Source of the DNA: an uncultured Collinsella sp.
Lineage (GTDB): Bacteria; Actinomycetota; Coriobacteriia; Coriobacteriales; Coriobacteriaceae
Assembly: GCA_900544845.1 (NCBI GenBank)
Contig: UQWV01000002.1
Location: forward strand, 1 to 64,000
Direction: 5' to 3'
Length of the DNA: 64,000 bases
Below, piece by piece: positions 10,392-17,092 of the stretch. Below the pieces are notes generated by a model. That model searched no databases. It saw nothing but the letters and a program-made list of their open reading frames with translations, and was not told the DNA's origin. Position numbers and translations under genes: made by a program. Position 1 is the stretch's first letter. Each line of letters opens with the position of its first letter.

Positions 10392-10985
10392 TTAGCGCTT
10401 AATCTCGATATCCTCGAGCTTAACGTCCATGGCCTCGGTCTTGGCCTCGGCGATATCATCGGCAAACTCCAGGGACTTCATCATGGTCTCGACGGCGTCC
10501 TTGTGTTCCTCGACGTTGTCGATACGCACGTACACGCTGCCGCCGTCAACGTCGGTGAAGTACTCGGTCGTCACGCCGCCCGAGTGCGTAAAGTAGGCGC
10601 TGCGCCAGGTCTTGCCGTTGTACTTAACGGGATCGCTCTCGGTCCATCCGGAGTTGGCCTTCCACTTTGCCTCGTAGTCAAACAGTTCATCGGCGTTCTT
10701 GTCAGGATCGAAGACGGGGATGAAGCGGTCGCTGGCGTGCTCGCTCTCGGTGAACTTAAACTGGGCCCTATCGGCCGTGTCGCCGGCAACGTCGGTGATC
10801 TCGACGCCCTCGGGGACCTCGACCTTAAACCAAATGAAGTCGGTCCTCATATCCACGGCTGGTTTTTCTGCTCCGCCGCCACCGCCACTTCCGGTAGCGC
10901 CGCCGCTGCCACCGCAGCCCACCAGGGCAACTGCGGCAAAGAGGCTGATGCAGAGGGTGAGAATCGCAAAGGCCTTCTTTTTCAT
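10392..10985 (-). CDS. Lipoprotein, paralogue 1
   Basis: This 197-residue protein has a lipoprotein signal peptide (MKKKAFAILTLCISLFAAVA, then LVGC with lipidated Cys24) and a Gly/Ser linker, so it is predicted to be anchored on the outer face of the membrane. The mature part (RTDFIWFKVEVPEGVEITDV ... FIPVFDP ... SVYVRIDNVEEHKDAVETMM) is shared with the gene at 11212 and, in overall pattern, with the C-terminal part of the protein at 12176. The fold is unknown; it may bind a cell-surface ligand. GAGGAGG precedes the ATG. It has its own terminator and an upstream box shared with neighbours. Confidence 0.85.
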   Translation of the reverse strand: MKKKAFAILTLCISLFAAVALVGCGGSGGATGSGGGGGAEKPAVDMRTDFIWFKVEVPEGVEITDVAGDTADRAQFKFTESEHASDRFIPVFDPDKNADELFDYEAKWKANSGWTESDPVKYNGKTWRSAYFTHSGGVTTEYFTDVDGGSVYVRIDNVEEHKDAVETMMKSLEFADDIAEAKTEAMDVKLEDIEIKR

Positions 10986-10999
10986 GGTCGTGTCCTCCT

Positions 11000-11072
11000 C
11001 GATCTGTAACCGCCCATGGATTACCTGCCTTTACTGTACGCGCGAGCGGCTCGTTCAGGTGGGCCATGTGTC
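11000..11072 (-). promoter_or_regulatory. Upstream region of lipoprotein 1 with shared palindromic box
   Basis: About 75 bp here recur with few changes at 13068-13140 (same TTTACTGTACGCGC core). At the end is GGGCCATGTGTCCC, related to the near-palindrome GGGCCATATGTCCC at about 12043-12056 and GGGCTATGTGCCCC at about 13127-13140. It probably carries the promoter and an operator for the minus-strand lipoprotein; TACAGT (complement) could be the -10. Confidence 0.45.
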
Positions 11073-11122
11073 CCATTCTGAGGGCCTGATTTGCGCCGAC
11101 AAGTGGCAATATGCTCGGGCGT

Positions 11123-11157
11123 AAAAGAGGGGAGGGCCGGCCGATCCGATCCTCCCC
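11123..11157 (-). terminator. Terminator after lipoprotein 2
   Basis: Stem GGGGAGG/CCTCCCC with a 15-nt GC-rich loop is followed on the minus strand by TCTTTTAC. It lies 55 bp after the stop at 11212. Confidence 0.65.
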
Positions 11158-11211
11158 TGGCTGGGCGTCCGATCATTTAATGACTGCGCATGCGATGCTG
11201 CGTGCGATCCC

Positions 11212-11823
11212 CTAATGCTTGATCTCGATGCTCGAAATCTCGACTTCGCGTGCCTCGGCAACTGCCTTCGCCATGTCATCGGGAAACTCGATGGAGTTGA
11301 GGAGCGCCTCGGCTTCTTTCTTATGCAGATCGAAGTTCGAGATGAGGACGTAGACGCTTCCCGGCTCAACGTCGGTAAAGAGGAGGGTTGAGACGCCGCT
11401 GTTGTCCTCGTACGTTCCGACGAGCCACGTCCTGCCGTTATACTCGACGGGCCCGCCATCCTTCCACTGGAACGTATCACCTTTCTTTTCTGCCTGGTCG
11501 GCGTGGGATTCCTCTGCCGTCAGCGCTTTTTTCCAAACGGGGATAAAGCGATCGGCCGAACCGTTCTCGTCTTCGGGGAAGGTGAGCTGGACCCTGTCGG
11601 CATTCTTGCCAGCGGAGTCGCTTACGCCAACGCTCTCGGGCATCTCGACCTTAAACCAGATAAAGTCGGTCTTCTTGGCGACGGGAGCTTTTTCCTTGCC
11701 CTCGCTCTTGGATGCGCTGCTGCCCCCGCCTCCGCTTGACGCACTTCCGCCGCAGCCGACAAGGGCAAATGCGGCAAAGAGGGCGATGCAAAGGGAAAGG
11801 ATCGATAGGGTCTTTTTCTTCAT
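11212..11823 (-). CDS. Lipoprotein, paralogue 2
   Basis: ATG 11823 is preferred over the upstream in-frame ATG because AAGGAGGACGCCACC leads directly into it. The signal MKKKTLSILSLCIALFAAFA-LVGC (Cys24) is nearly identical to paralogue 1. The mature region (KTDFIWFKVEMPESVGVSDS, DRFIPVWKKALT, SVYVLISNFDLHKKEAEALL, then a C-terminal EISSIEIKH) aligns along its whole length with the neighbour, showing a tandem duplication followed by divergence. Ligand and role are unknown. Confidence 0.85.
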   Translation of the reverse strand: MKKKTLSILSLCIALFAAFALVGCGGSASSGGGGSSASKSEGKEKAPVAKKTDFIWFKVEMPESVGVSDSAGKNADRVQLTFPEDENGSADRFIPVWKKALTAEESHADQAEKKGDTFQWKDGGPVEYNGRTWLVGTYEDNSGVSTLLFTDVEPGSVYVLISNFDLHKKEAEALLNSIEFPDDMAKAVAEAREVEISSIEIKH

Positions 11824-12175
11824 GGTGGCGTCCTCCTTGTCTGCCGATGACATCACGGCGCCGCGGGTTGTTGGAGCCGTTGGTGTATGTTGCTATTTGC
11901 AAGCGTGGCGGATGTCGTTGTGTGTGGTGCGGCGATACCTCCGTTCTTAGTTTTCGGCCGTTGAGTGGCCGTGCCCCAACGGGTTCCTTACTTATAGATA
12001 TGCCCCAGCTTGTGCTGCCCGGGAGTCTCGAAAGGTGGGCCATATGTCCCATGTTTGGGGCAGGCGCATGGGACGGCACGGCTCGGCATCGGCTTTTTCA
12101 TGTTGCGCAACAGCGCTCTGGGTGGGGGCGTATAGACTTGGCTGTGACAAAAGCTAAACCACGAAAGGTCGAACG

Positions 12176-13015
12176 ATGTTCTGTCAAAAATGCGGACAGC
12201 AAGTTCCCGATGGATCGACGTTTTGCACGCATTGCGGGGCGTCGCTTGCGGGTGGCTCCGCGCCGACGCCTACGGGCGCTGGTCCTTCCTCTGCCCCGGG
12301 CCTGACCCAGTCGATGCCGCCGGTCGCGCCTGCACCTCAAAAGCCCAAGAGCAAGGCGCCTGTCATTATCGCTGTGGCATGTGCTGTTGTGGTTCTCATC
12401 GGTGGCGGCACGGTGTTTGCGCTCACGATGCTTAACGGGTCCAAGAGCTCTGACACGCAAATCTCGGTGATCGATACCGGGTCTTCGGACGAGAAAGATT
12501 CTTCTGCCAAGAAGAAGAGCGACAAGTCCAAGGCCAAGGAGTCTTCGTCGTCGGATGACGAGGCCGTTCCCGAGGACGAACCGGCATACTACGGCTCGGG
12601 CGATTCGGACGATTACCTGACCGACGTGCATACGTACACGAACGACATGCATCCTTATAGCATGTCGATTCCCAACCGTTTTGAGATGGAAGATACTCCC
12701 AGCGGCAGCAGCACAAGGTACGAGGATCCGGAGACGGGTTTTGTGATCAGCCTGTCTGGCTACGTCAACATTAACGACGAAACTGCACACGAGATGTTTG
12801 TCGATGAGGACACCTCGGGCAAGGCCGACCTCTATACCGCGGAGGGCGACAACTGGTACGTGGTTTCGTGGCGCGAGGGCGACATGATTACGTACACAAA
12901 GACGATTGTCACGGATTCGACGGTCGCCACGGCGTCTCTGGAATACTCGACCGCGAACAGCGACATGGGGTCGAAGATTATCGACACGCTGCTGCCGACA
13001 TTCCAGGTGGACTAG
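12176..13015 (+). CDS. Zinc-ribbon membrane protein with extracellular domain
   Basis: The 279-residue protein starts with a small zinc ribbon (Cys3, Cys6, Cys17, Cys20: MFCQKCGQQVPDGSTFCTHC), then a Pro-rich linker, one membrane helix at about residues 62-84 (APVIIAVACAVVVLIGGGTV), an acidic Ser/Lys/Asp-rich stalk, and an outer domain from about 150 (TYTNDMHPYSMSIPNRFEME onward). The zinc ribbon should face the cytoplasm and the C-terminal domain the outside. GAAAGG lies 7 bp before the ATG. It stands opposite the two lipoproteins and may act with them. Function unknown. Confidence 0.85.
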   Translation: MFCQKCGQQVPDGSTFCTHCGASLAGGSAPTPTGAGPSSAPGLTQSMPPVAPAPQKPKSKAPVIIAVACAVVVLIGGGTVFALTMLNGSKSSDTQISVIDTGSSDEKDSSAKKKSDKSKAKESSSSDDEAVPEDEPAYYGSGDSDDYLTDVHTYTNDMHPYSMSIPNRFEMEDTPSGSSTRYEDPETGFVISLSGYVNINDETAHEMFVDEDTSGKADLYTAEGDNWYVVSWREGDMITYTKTIVTDSTVATASLEYSTANSDMGSKIIDTLLPTFQVD

Positions 13016-13028
13016 GCATCCGTGCCTA

Positions 13029-13067
13029 TAACCGGCAATCGGAAACGCCGATAGCCAGAGCTCCTGA
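13029..13067. repeat. Short interspersed repeat, copy 1
   Basis: CCGGCAATCG-(G/A)-AAACG-...-ATAGCC...GCTCCTGA occurs here and again at 15064-15102, with about 80% identity over 38 bp and a small internal hairpin (ATCGG/CCGAT in this copy). It is followed directly by the repeat of the lipoprotein upstream region. No coding content. Confidence 0.45.
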
Positions 13068-13140
13068 TCTGTTACCGCCTATGGATTACCCGCCTTTACT
13101 GTACGCGCAAGTGACTCGTAAGGGTGGGCTATGTGCCCCG
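13068..13140. repeat. Second copy of the lipoprotein upstream box
   Basis: It matches 11000-11072 closely (CTGT-ACCGCC-ATGGATTACC-GCCTTTACTGTACGCGC). Here it faces no lipoprotein gene; on the minus strand it would point into the 3' end of the zinc-ribbon gene. It may mark a deleted third lipoprotein copy. Confidence 0.45.
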
Positions 13141-13235
13141 TGTTTGGTGCGGTGGGGCGGAGCGTGGCCGGGGCTGCGAATCTTGACGACGGACGCAGCC
13201 GGTTAGTCATCGTGGGTGCCTCGCCACAGCTTTTT

Positions 13236-13277
13236 GTGCAAAAAGGGGTCCGAACCTTTTGCGGTGCGGACCCCTTT
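13236..13277 (-). terminator. Terminator after the LPKTG surface protein
   Basis: 11-bp stem AAAGGGGTCCG/CGGACCCCTTT, continued by T residues on the minus strand (CCCCTTTTTGCAC). Confidence 0.85.
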
Positions 13278-13317
13278 GCGTTGCAACAAGTTGCTGCGGC
13301 GTGTTTCGAAGTTGAAA

Positions 13318-14796
13318 TTACTTGCGAACCTTAGACGCGACAGCGCTGGCGGCAAAGCAGACAATCGCCATAACACCCATTGCAGCGATGACGCTGGAAG
13401 TGCCGTCACCCGTTTTGGGCAGAGCCTGCTCGTTTGCCTTGGTCTTATTTGCAGGCTTGCCGGCAGGCTTATTGTCGGAAGGCTTGGGCGCGGGCTCGTC
13501 CTTCTTCCACTGGGCGTAGAGCGTTACAGGAGCGGAAAGCTCAACCTTATCGCCCGCGGCATAGCTTGTGCCGGAGCCGTCCTTTGCGGTGTTCCAGCCC
13601 ACGAAGGAGTAGCCCTTGCGCACCGGCTGCTCGGCCGTAACCTCGGCTTCGGTGACGCACTTAACGGGTGCGAATTCGGCAGCCTGCTCATCCTCGGAGC
13701 CGTTCAGGTCGTAGGAGAGATCGTAGGCCTTCTCCACGAAATCAGGCTTGACGAAGCCGCAGTACTTGCACTTAGGGGTCCCCGTGCGAGTCCAAGTACC
13801 GGCATTGTCAGAGGCCCACTCGGTGTAGGCGACATCGTAGGCGTTGTCATGCTCGCCGTCGGTGTAGCTGTGGGTTTTCTTCTCGCCTTTGAACGTCTCG
13901 CCTTTTTTGGACCACACGAGAGTGCCGTCAATCTTGACATCGGTACGGCCGGTGTTGTTGCCCGACTTGCCACCAAAGCCAAAGAGCTGCGAGCAGGTGG
14001 TCCTGTCGCGCGCAGCCATGACGGTATTATTGCCAGTAATGTTGAGGATGAACTTGTGGTCCCCCATAAGAGAGTCGTTGATATTCAACGCCTGCTTGTC
14101 TTTGTCGCCATTCGAGTTGAACGTGCAATTATTCACGTTAACGGTGATGTCCTGCGTGCTGGCTTCTCTGTAGACGTTGATGACCTTACCGGTTGCGTTA
14201 AAGGTGCAGGTGTCAAACGTCATGACCGGCGAGCTGTAGGTCCACAGGGAATAGTCTCCATCAGGGGCGTTGAACGTAGTGTTGTTGAACTCAGCGGAGG
14301 TGTAGCCCCAGTAGAACGTCTTGCCGTTAATGACACAATGGTCAACGACAGTCTTATTGGCGCGGATGAAGCCAAGGTAGTCTGCGTTGCCGGAACGCAG
14401 CGTCATCTTCTCGAACGTTACAGTGCCGGCGCCATCGAAGGAATAGTCGCCGTTGTACTCGGTGCCAAAGTTGGCGGGATCGGGCACGAGTGCGCCGATG
14501 TTCCATGCGGTTTTATCGGTTCCCTGGCCCACAAAGGTGAGGTCCTTGCCTCTGGTGGTGCCTGTGGAACTCACGTTATAGAGTGTGTAGTTGCCCTCGC
14601 CGAGCACAAGGGTGTCTCCACTGGTCGCCTCCTTGGTGGCAGTGGCGACGTCTGTGTAGACGATACCGGTCCTTTGATTGGTGATGGTCACTGTTGCGCC
14701 ATCTGCAAATGCTGGTGACGCGAGGCCTATCATGACAAACGCAGCGGCAACAAACGCAGCGATCGCACGATACGCCGTTCGGGTTAACGACTTCAT
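13318..14796 (-). CDS. Sortase-anchored surface protein with beta-helix and InlB-type repeat
   Basis: The 492-residue protein has a Sec signal (about residues 1-31, ending SPAFA), a region of short beta-strand repeats (DLTFVGQG, VTFEKMTLRSG, NNTTFNAPDG, FDTCTFNATG, VNNCTFNSNG) typical of right-handed parallel beta-helices, and an InlB B-repeat/Flg_new domain (VRKGYSFVGWNTAKDGSGTS ... VTLYAQW). It ends with a Pro/Lys spacer, the sortase motif LPKTG, a hydrophobic segment and a KVRK tail, so it is predicted to be attached to peptidoglycan. AAAAGGAG precedes the ATG. It probably mediates adhesion or glycan binding. A CKYC pair near residue 345 is unusual in this context. Confidence 0.9.
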   Translation of the reverse strand: MKSLTRTAYRAIAAFVAAAFVMIGLASPAFADGATVTITNQRTGIVYTDVATATKEATSGDTLVLGEGNYTLYNVSSTGTTRGKDLTFVGQGTDKTAWNIGALVPDPANFGTEYNGDYSFDGAGTVTFEKMTLRSGNADYLGFIRANKTVVDHCVINGKTFYWGYTSAEFNNTTFNAPDGDYSLWTYSSPVMTFDTCTFNATGKVINVYREASTQDITVNVNNCTFNSNGDKDKQALNINDSLMGDHKFILNITGNNTVMAARDRTTCSQLFGFGGKSGNNTGRTDVKIDGTLVWSKKGETFKGEKKTHSYTDGEHDNAYDVAYTEWASDNAGTWTRTGTPKCKYCGFVKPDFVEKAYDLSYDLNGSEDEQAAEFAPVKCVTEAEVTAEQPVRKGYSFVGWNTAKDGSGTSYAAGDKVELSAPVTLYAQWKKDEPAPKPSDNKPAGKPANKTKANEQALPKTGDGTSSVIAAMGVMAIVCFAASAVASKVRK

Positions 14797-15063
14797 GCTG
14801 ACACTCCTTTTATTCCGGTGGCATTAACCAACATATATAGTTTAGATTCTGTAGAATCTTTTCCGGTCGTGTTAAAAATTAGATTGCCGATAAGTTAAAA
14901 CCACACAGAAAAAACGCAAGAATTTGTAAGATGTTGCAACTGTTTTTGCAACAAAATTGCGCCAGCGACAGCATTTTGGGCGGTTGCAACGCTCCCGCCT
15001 CTTGTCTTGGATTGATTGCTTGCCGACTGCGCGACGGTGCCGCTTTAGGTGGAATTATCTATT

Positions 15064-15102
15064 GCCGGCAATCGAAAACGACAATAGCCGAGGCTCCTGA
15101 CA
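15064..15102. repeat. Short interspersed repeat, copy 2
   Basis: Matches 13029-13067; here CTATTG/CAATAG can pair around it. It lies in the leader region of fchA-folD. Confidence 0.45.
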
Positions 15103-15146
15103 GCCGCTTCCTTATGGGTTAGACTGGGCTTCGAAAAATCCGATGA

Positions 15147-15190
15147 ATGGGACAACTGCCTCCTGGCATCGTTGCCCCATTTTTATTTTG
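15147..15190 (+). terminator. Terminator or attenuator before fchA
   Basis: ATGGG-CAAC-GCC pairs with GGC-GTTG-CCCAT (interrupted stem) and is followed by TTTTTATTTT. It lies 47 bp before the fchA start, so it either ends upstream transcription or attenuates fchA-folD. Confidence 0.65.
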
Positions 15191-15236
15191 GCGTGTTATG
15201 GCCTCGACTGCCGGCACGCCAGATAGAGGTGTTTCG

Positions 15237-15869
15237 ATGAGCCAAGAGATGATGGATAAAACCTGTCGCGGTTTTGCCGAGGCGTTGGCTGCACGCGAGC
15301 CGGTTCCCGGCGGCGGCAGCGCCAGCGCGTTTGTGGGAGCGCTGGGTGCCTCGCTGTGCGGGATGGTTGCTCGCTATGGCGCGACGAACCCCGCGCTTGC
15401 CGATCGCGCAGGCGATCTGACGCGTGCATTTGCCCAGGCGGATGAGTTGGCGCAGGAACTTGTCGACTTGGTTGCCGAGGATGTTCGAGCCTACGGGCAG
15501 GTGTCGGCGGCATACGGTGTTTCGCGCGAGGATTCGGCTCGTGCGGCGGCGATCCAGGATGCGCTGCACGTGGCGGCCATGCCGCCGTACCGCATTATGG
15601 ATGCGTGCGGGCGTGCGCTGGCGCTGCTCGAGGACATGGCGGACAAGGGCTCCCGACAGCTGCTGTCCGACGTGGCATGCGGCGCCGTATTCTGCCGCGC
15701 CGCCATGCAGGGCGCGAGCTTGACGCTCTTTGCGAACACCACGTCTATGAAGGACCGTGCCCGCGCCGAGGAGCTCGAGGCGGCGTGCGACGATCTGCTC
15801 GATACGTGGCTGCCGCGCGCCGATGCGCTGGCGCGCCGCGCCGCTGACGCCGCAAGGAAGAGGGGATAG
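15237..15869 (+). CDS. fchA: Cyclodeaminase/cyclohydrolase family protein (FchA-like)
   Basis: The family includes methenyl-tetrahydrofolate cyclohydrolase and formimino-tetrahydrofolate cyclodeaminase, all-helical enzymes of one-carbon metabolism. The start is ATG 15237 with AGAGGTG five bases upstream; earlier in-frame ATGs have no such site. The 210-residue protein has the family signature PVPGGGSASAFVGALGASLC near residues 23-42 and a helical remainder (EDVRAYGQVSAAYGVSREDS). It lies 2 bp before folD and probably forms one operon with it. This suggests it supplies the cyclohydrolase step, especially because the neighbouring FolD lacks residues for it. Confidence 0.85.
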   Translation: MSQEMMDKTCRGFAEALAAREPVPGGGSASAFVGALGASLCGMVARYGATNPALADRAGDLTRAFAQADELAQELVDLVAEDVRAYGQVSAAYGVSREDSARAAAIQDALHVAAMPPYRIMDACGRALALLEDMADKGSRQLLSDVACGAVFCRAAMQGASLTLFANTTSMKDRARAEELEAACDDLLDTWLPRADALARRAADAARKRG

Positions 15870-15871
15870 CC

Positions 15872-16726
15872 ATGGCTGAGCTGTTGAAGGGCGCTCCCGT
15901 CGCCCGCGCGTTGACTGAGGAGCTTGCCGATCGTTGTGCTGTTCTGCGCGAGCGCGGCGTTGTTCCGACGCTTGCTATCGTGCGCGTGGGCGAGCGCGAG
16001 GACGACCTGTCCTACGAGCGCGGCGCCCTCAAGCGCTGCGAGAAGGTTGGCATTGAGGCTCGCCGCGTATTGCTTCCCGCCGATGTTTCGCAGGATGAGC
16101 TGCTGGCGGCTATTAAGGACATCAATGCCGAACCCGCTGTTCACGGATGCCTGATGTTTCGTCCACTGCCCGCTGGGCTTGACGAGGATGCAGTTGCCGC
16201 GGCACTCGATCCTGCCAAGGATGTTGACTCCATGACGCCGGCCTCGCTGCTTACCACGCTTTCGGGGCGAGGCGAGGGCTTTGCTCCCTGTACGGCCGAG
16301 GCCGTGCTGGCGTTGCTGGACCATTACGACGTTGAGCTGGATGGGGCCAAGGTCGCGGTCATCGGTCGATCGCTGGTGATTGGCCGTCCCGTTGCCGCCA
16401 TGCTTACGGCTCGCAATGCCACGGTGACGACATGCCATACGCATACGCGCGACTTGGCTGCCGAGTGCCGTTCTGCCGACATTGTTGTTGCCGCGGTTGG
16501 ACGTGTGCGCACGATTGGCGCGGATGCGGTTCGCGAGGGCCAAACGATCATCGATGTGGGCATTAACTGGGACGAGGCCGCCGGCAAGCTGGTCGGCGAC
16601 GTCGATTTTGATGCTACGGAGCCGATCGTTAACGCCATCACGCCCGTGCCGGGCGGCGTGGGGGCTGTGACCACTGCGATTCTCGCCAAGCACGTGATCG
16701 AGGCGGCGGAGCGCGCATCGAAATAG
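15872..16726 (+). CDS. folD: FolD-type methylene-tetrahydrofolate dehydrogenase lacking the cyclohydrolase Lys
   Basis: FolD normally oxidises 5,10-methylene-THF and hydrolyses methenyl-THF. This 284-residue protein is full length, with HGCLMFRPLP, KDVDSMTP and the NAD(P) region VAVIGRSLVIGRPVAAMLTA, then VGINW and PVPGGVGAVTTAILAKH. In the active site Tyr48 is kept, but the YVxxK lysine (Lys54 in E. coli) is Ala52 and the conserved Gln (Gln98) is Phe96; the Asp (Asp121) is kept as Asp119. Loss of this lysine in studied enzymes abolishes cyclohydrolase activity while dehydrogenase activity can remain. With fchA directly upstream, a split system is likely. AGAGGGG lies 6 bp before the ATG. Confidence 0.9.
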   Translation: MAELLKGAPVARALTEELADRCAVLRERGVVPTLAIVRVGEREDDLSYERGALKRCEKVGIEARRVLLPADVSQDELLAAIKDINAEPAVHGCLMFRPLPAGLDEDAVAAALDPAKDVDSMTPASLLTTLSGRGEGFAPCTAEAVLALLDHYDVELDGAKVAVIGRSLVIGRPVAAMLTARNATVTTCHTHTRDLAAECRSADIVVAAVGRVRTIGADAVREGQTIIDVGINWDEAAGKLVGDVDFDATEPIVNAITPVPGGVGAVTTAILAKHVIEAAERASK

Positions 16727-16763
16727 GCGTTTGGGGCTGTTTAGCGGGTTAGTTATATACCTC

Positions 16764-16993
16764 GTGGTCAAAAAATGCCAAATATGAGTACTGTTGCAGA
16801 GATGGTCACATATATTTTAGGTCATTTTGGCTCTCTATCGGTATTTATTATCGATAGAGAGCCAATTTTATTGGACCAATGAGGAATTACATCGTCCAGC
16901 TTTTGAACAAATGTAGATTATGGGCACCTGTGTCCAGCGAAATTGCTGCTACTAAATTGGTGACAGTACTCATATTTGGCATTTTTTGACCAC
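16764..16993. repeat. 230-bp element bounded by perfect 31-bp inverted repeats
   Basis: The arms at 16764-16794 and 16963-16993 are perfect inverted copies, each beginning GTGGTCAAAAAATGCC at the outer end. Between them lie a strong hairpin (16827-16865) and AT-rich DNA without a gene. No target duplication is seen. It could be a miniature inverted-repeat element or an invertible switch located between folD and the dipeptidase gene. Confidence 0.8.
16827..16870. terminator. Bidirectional terminator hairpin inside the inverted-repeat element
   Basis: 14-bp stem TTGGCTCTCTATCG/CGATAGAGAGCCAA with an 11-nt AT-rich loop, followed by TTTTATT on the + strand. It probably ends fchA-folD transcription. 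Confidence 0.75.
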
Positions 16994-17092
16994 AGGGGTC
17001 CCGAGGGGGTCTCGAGGGGCCGCGGTTTCGCCCTTTTTGCGTCGAAGCGATACACTGTTGCCGTTTGATTTCTTCGCTCAAGGAGGATGCGC

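Larger units (their letters stand above)
14797..15236. other. Intergenic region between divergent genes, with palindromes
   Basis: The left part is AT-rich and should hold the promoter of the surface protein. It contains the palindrome AGATTC-TGTA-GAATCT (about 14843-14858) and the hairpin TGTTGCAA-CTGTT-TTGCAACA (about 14932-14953). The right part holds a repeat at 15064-15102 and a terminator-like hairpin at 15147-15190 just before fchA, which would form its leader. No known riboswitch was recognised. Confidence 0.5.

Noticed and set aside
15057..15190. Possible tetrahydrofolate riboswitch before fchA-folD
   Set aside because: The genes would fit, but the conserved THF-aptamer motifs could not be found; only a repeat and a terminator-like hairpin are present.
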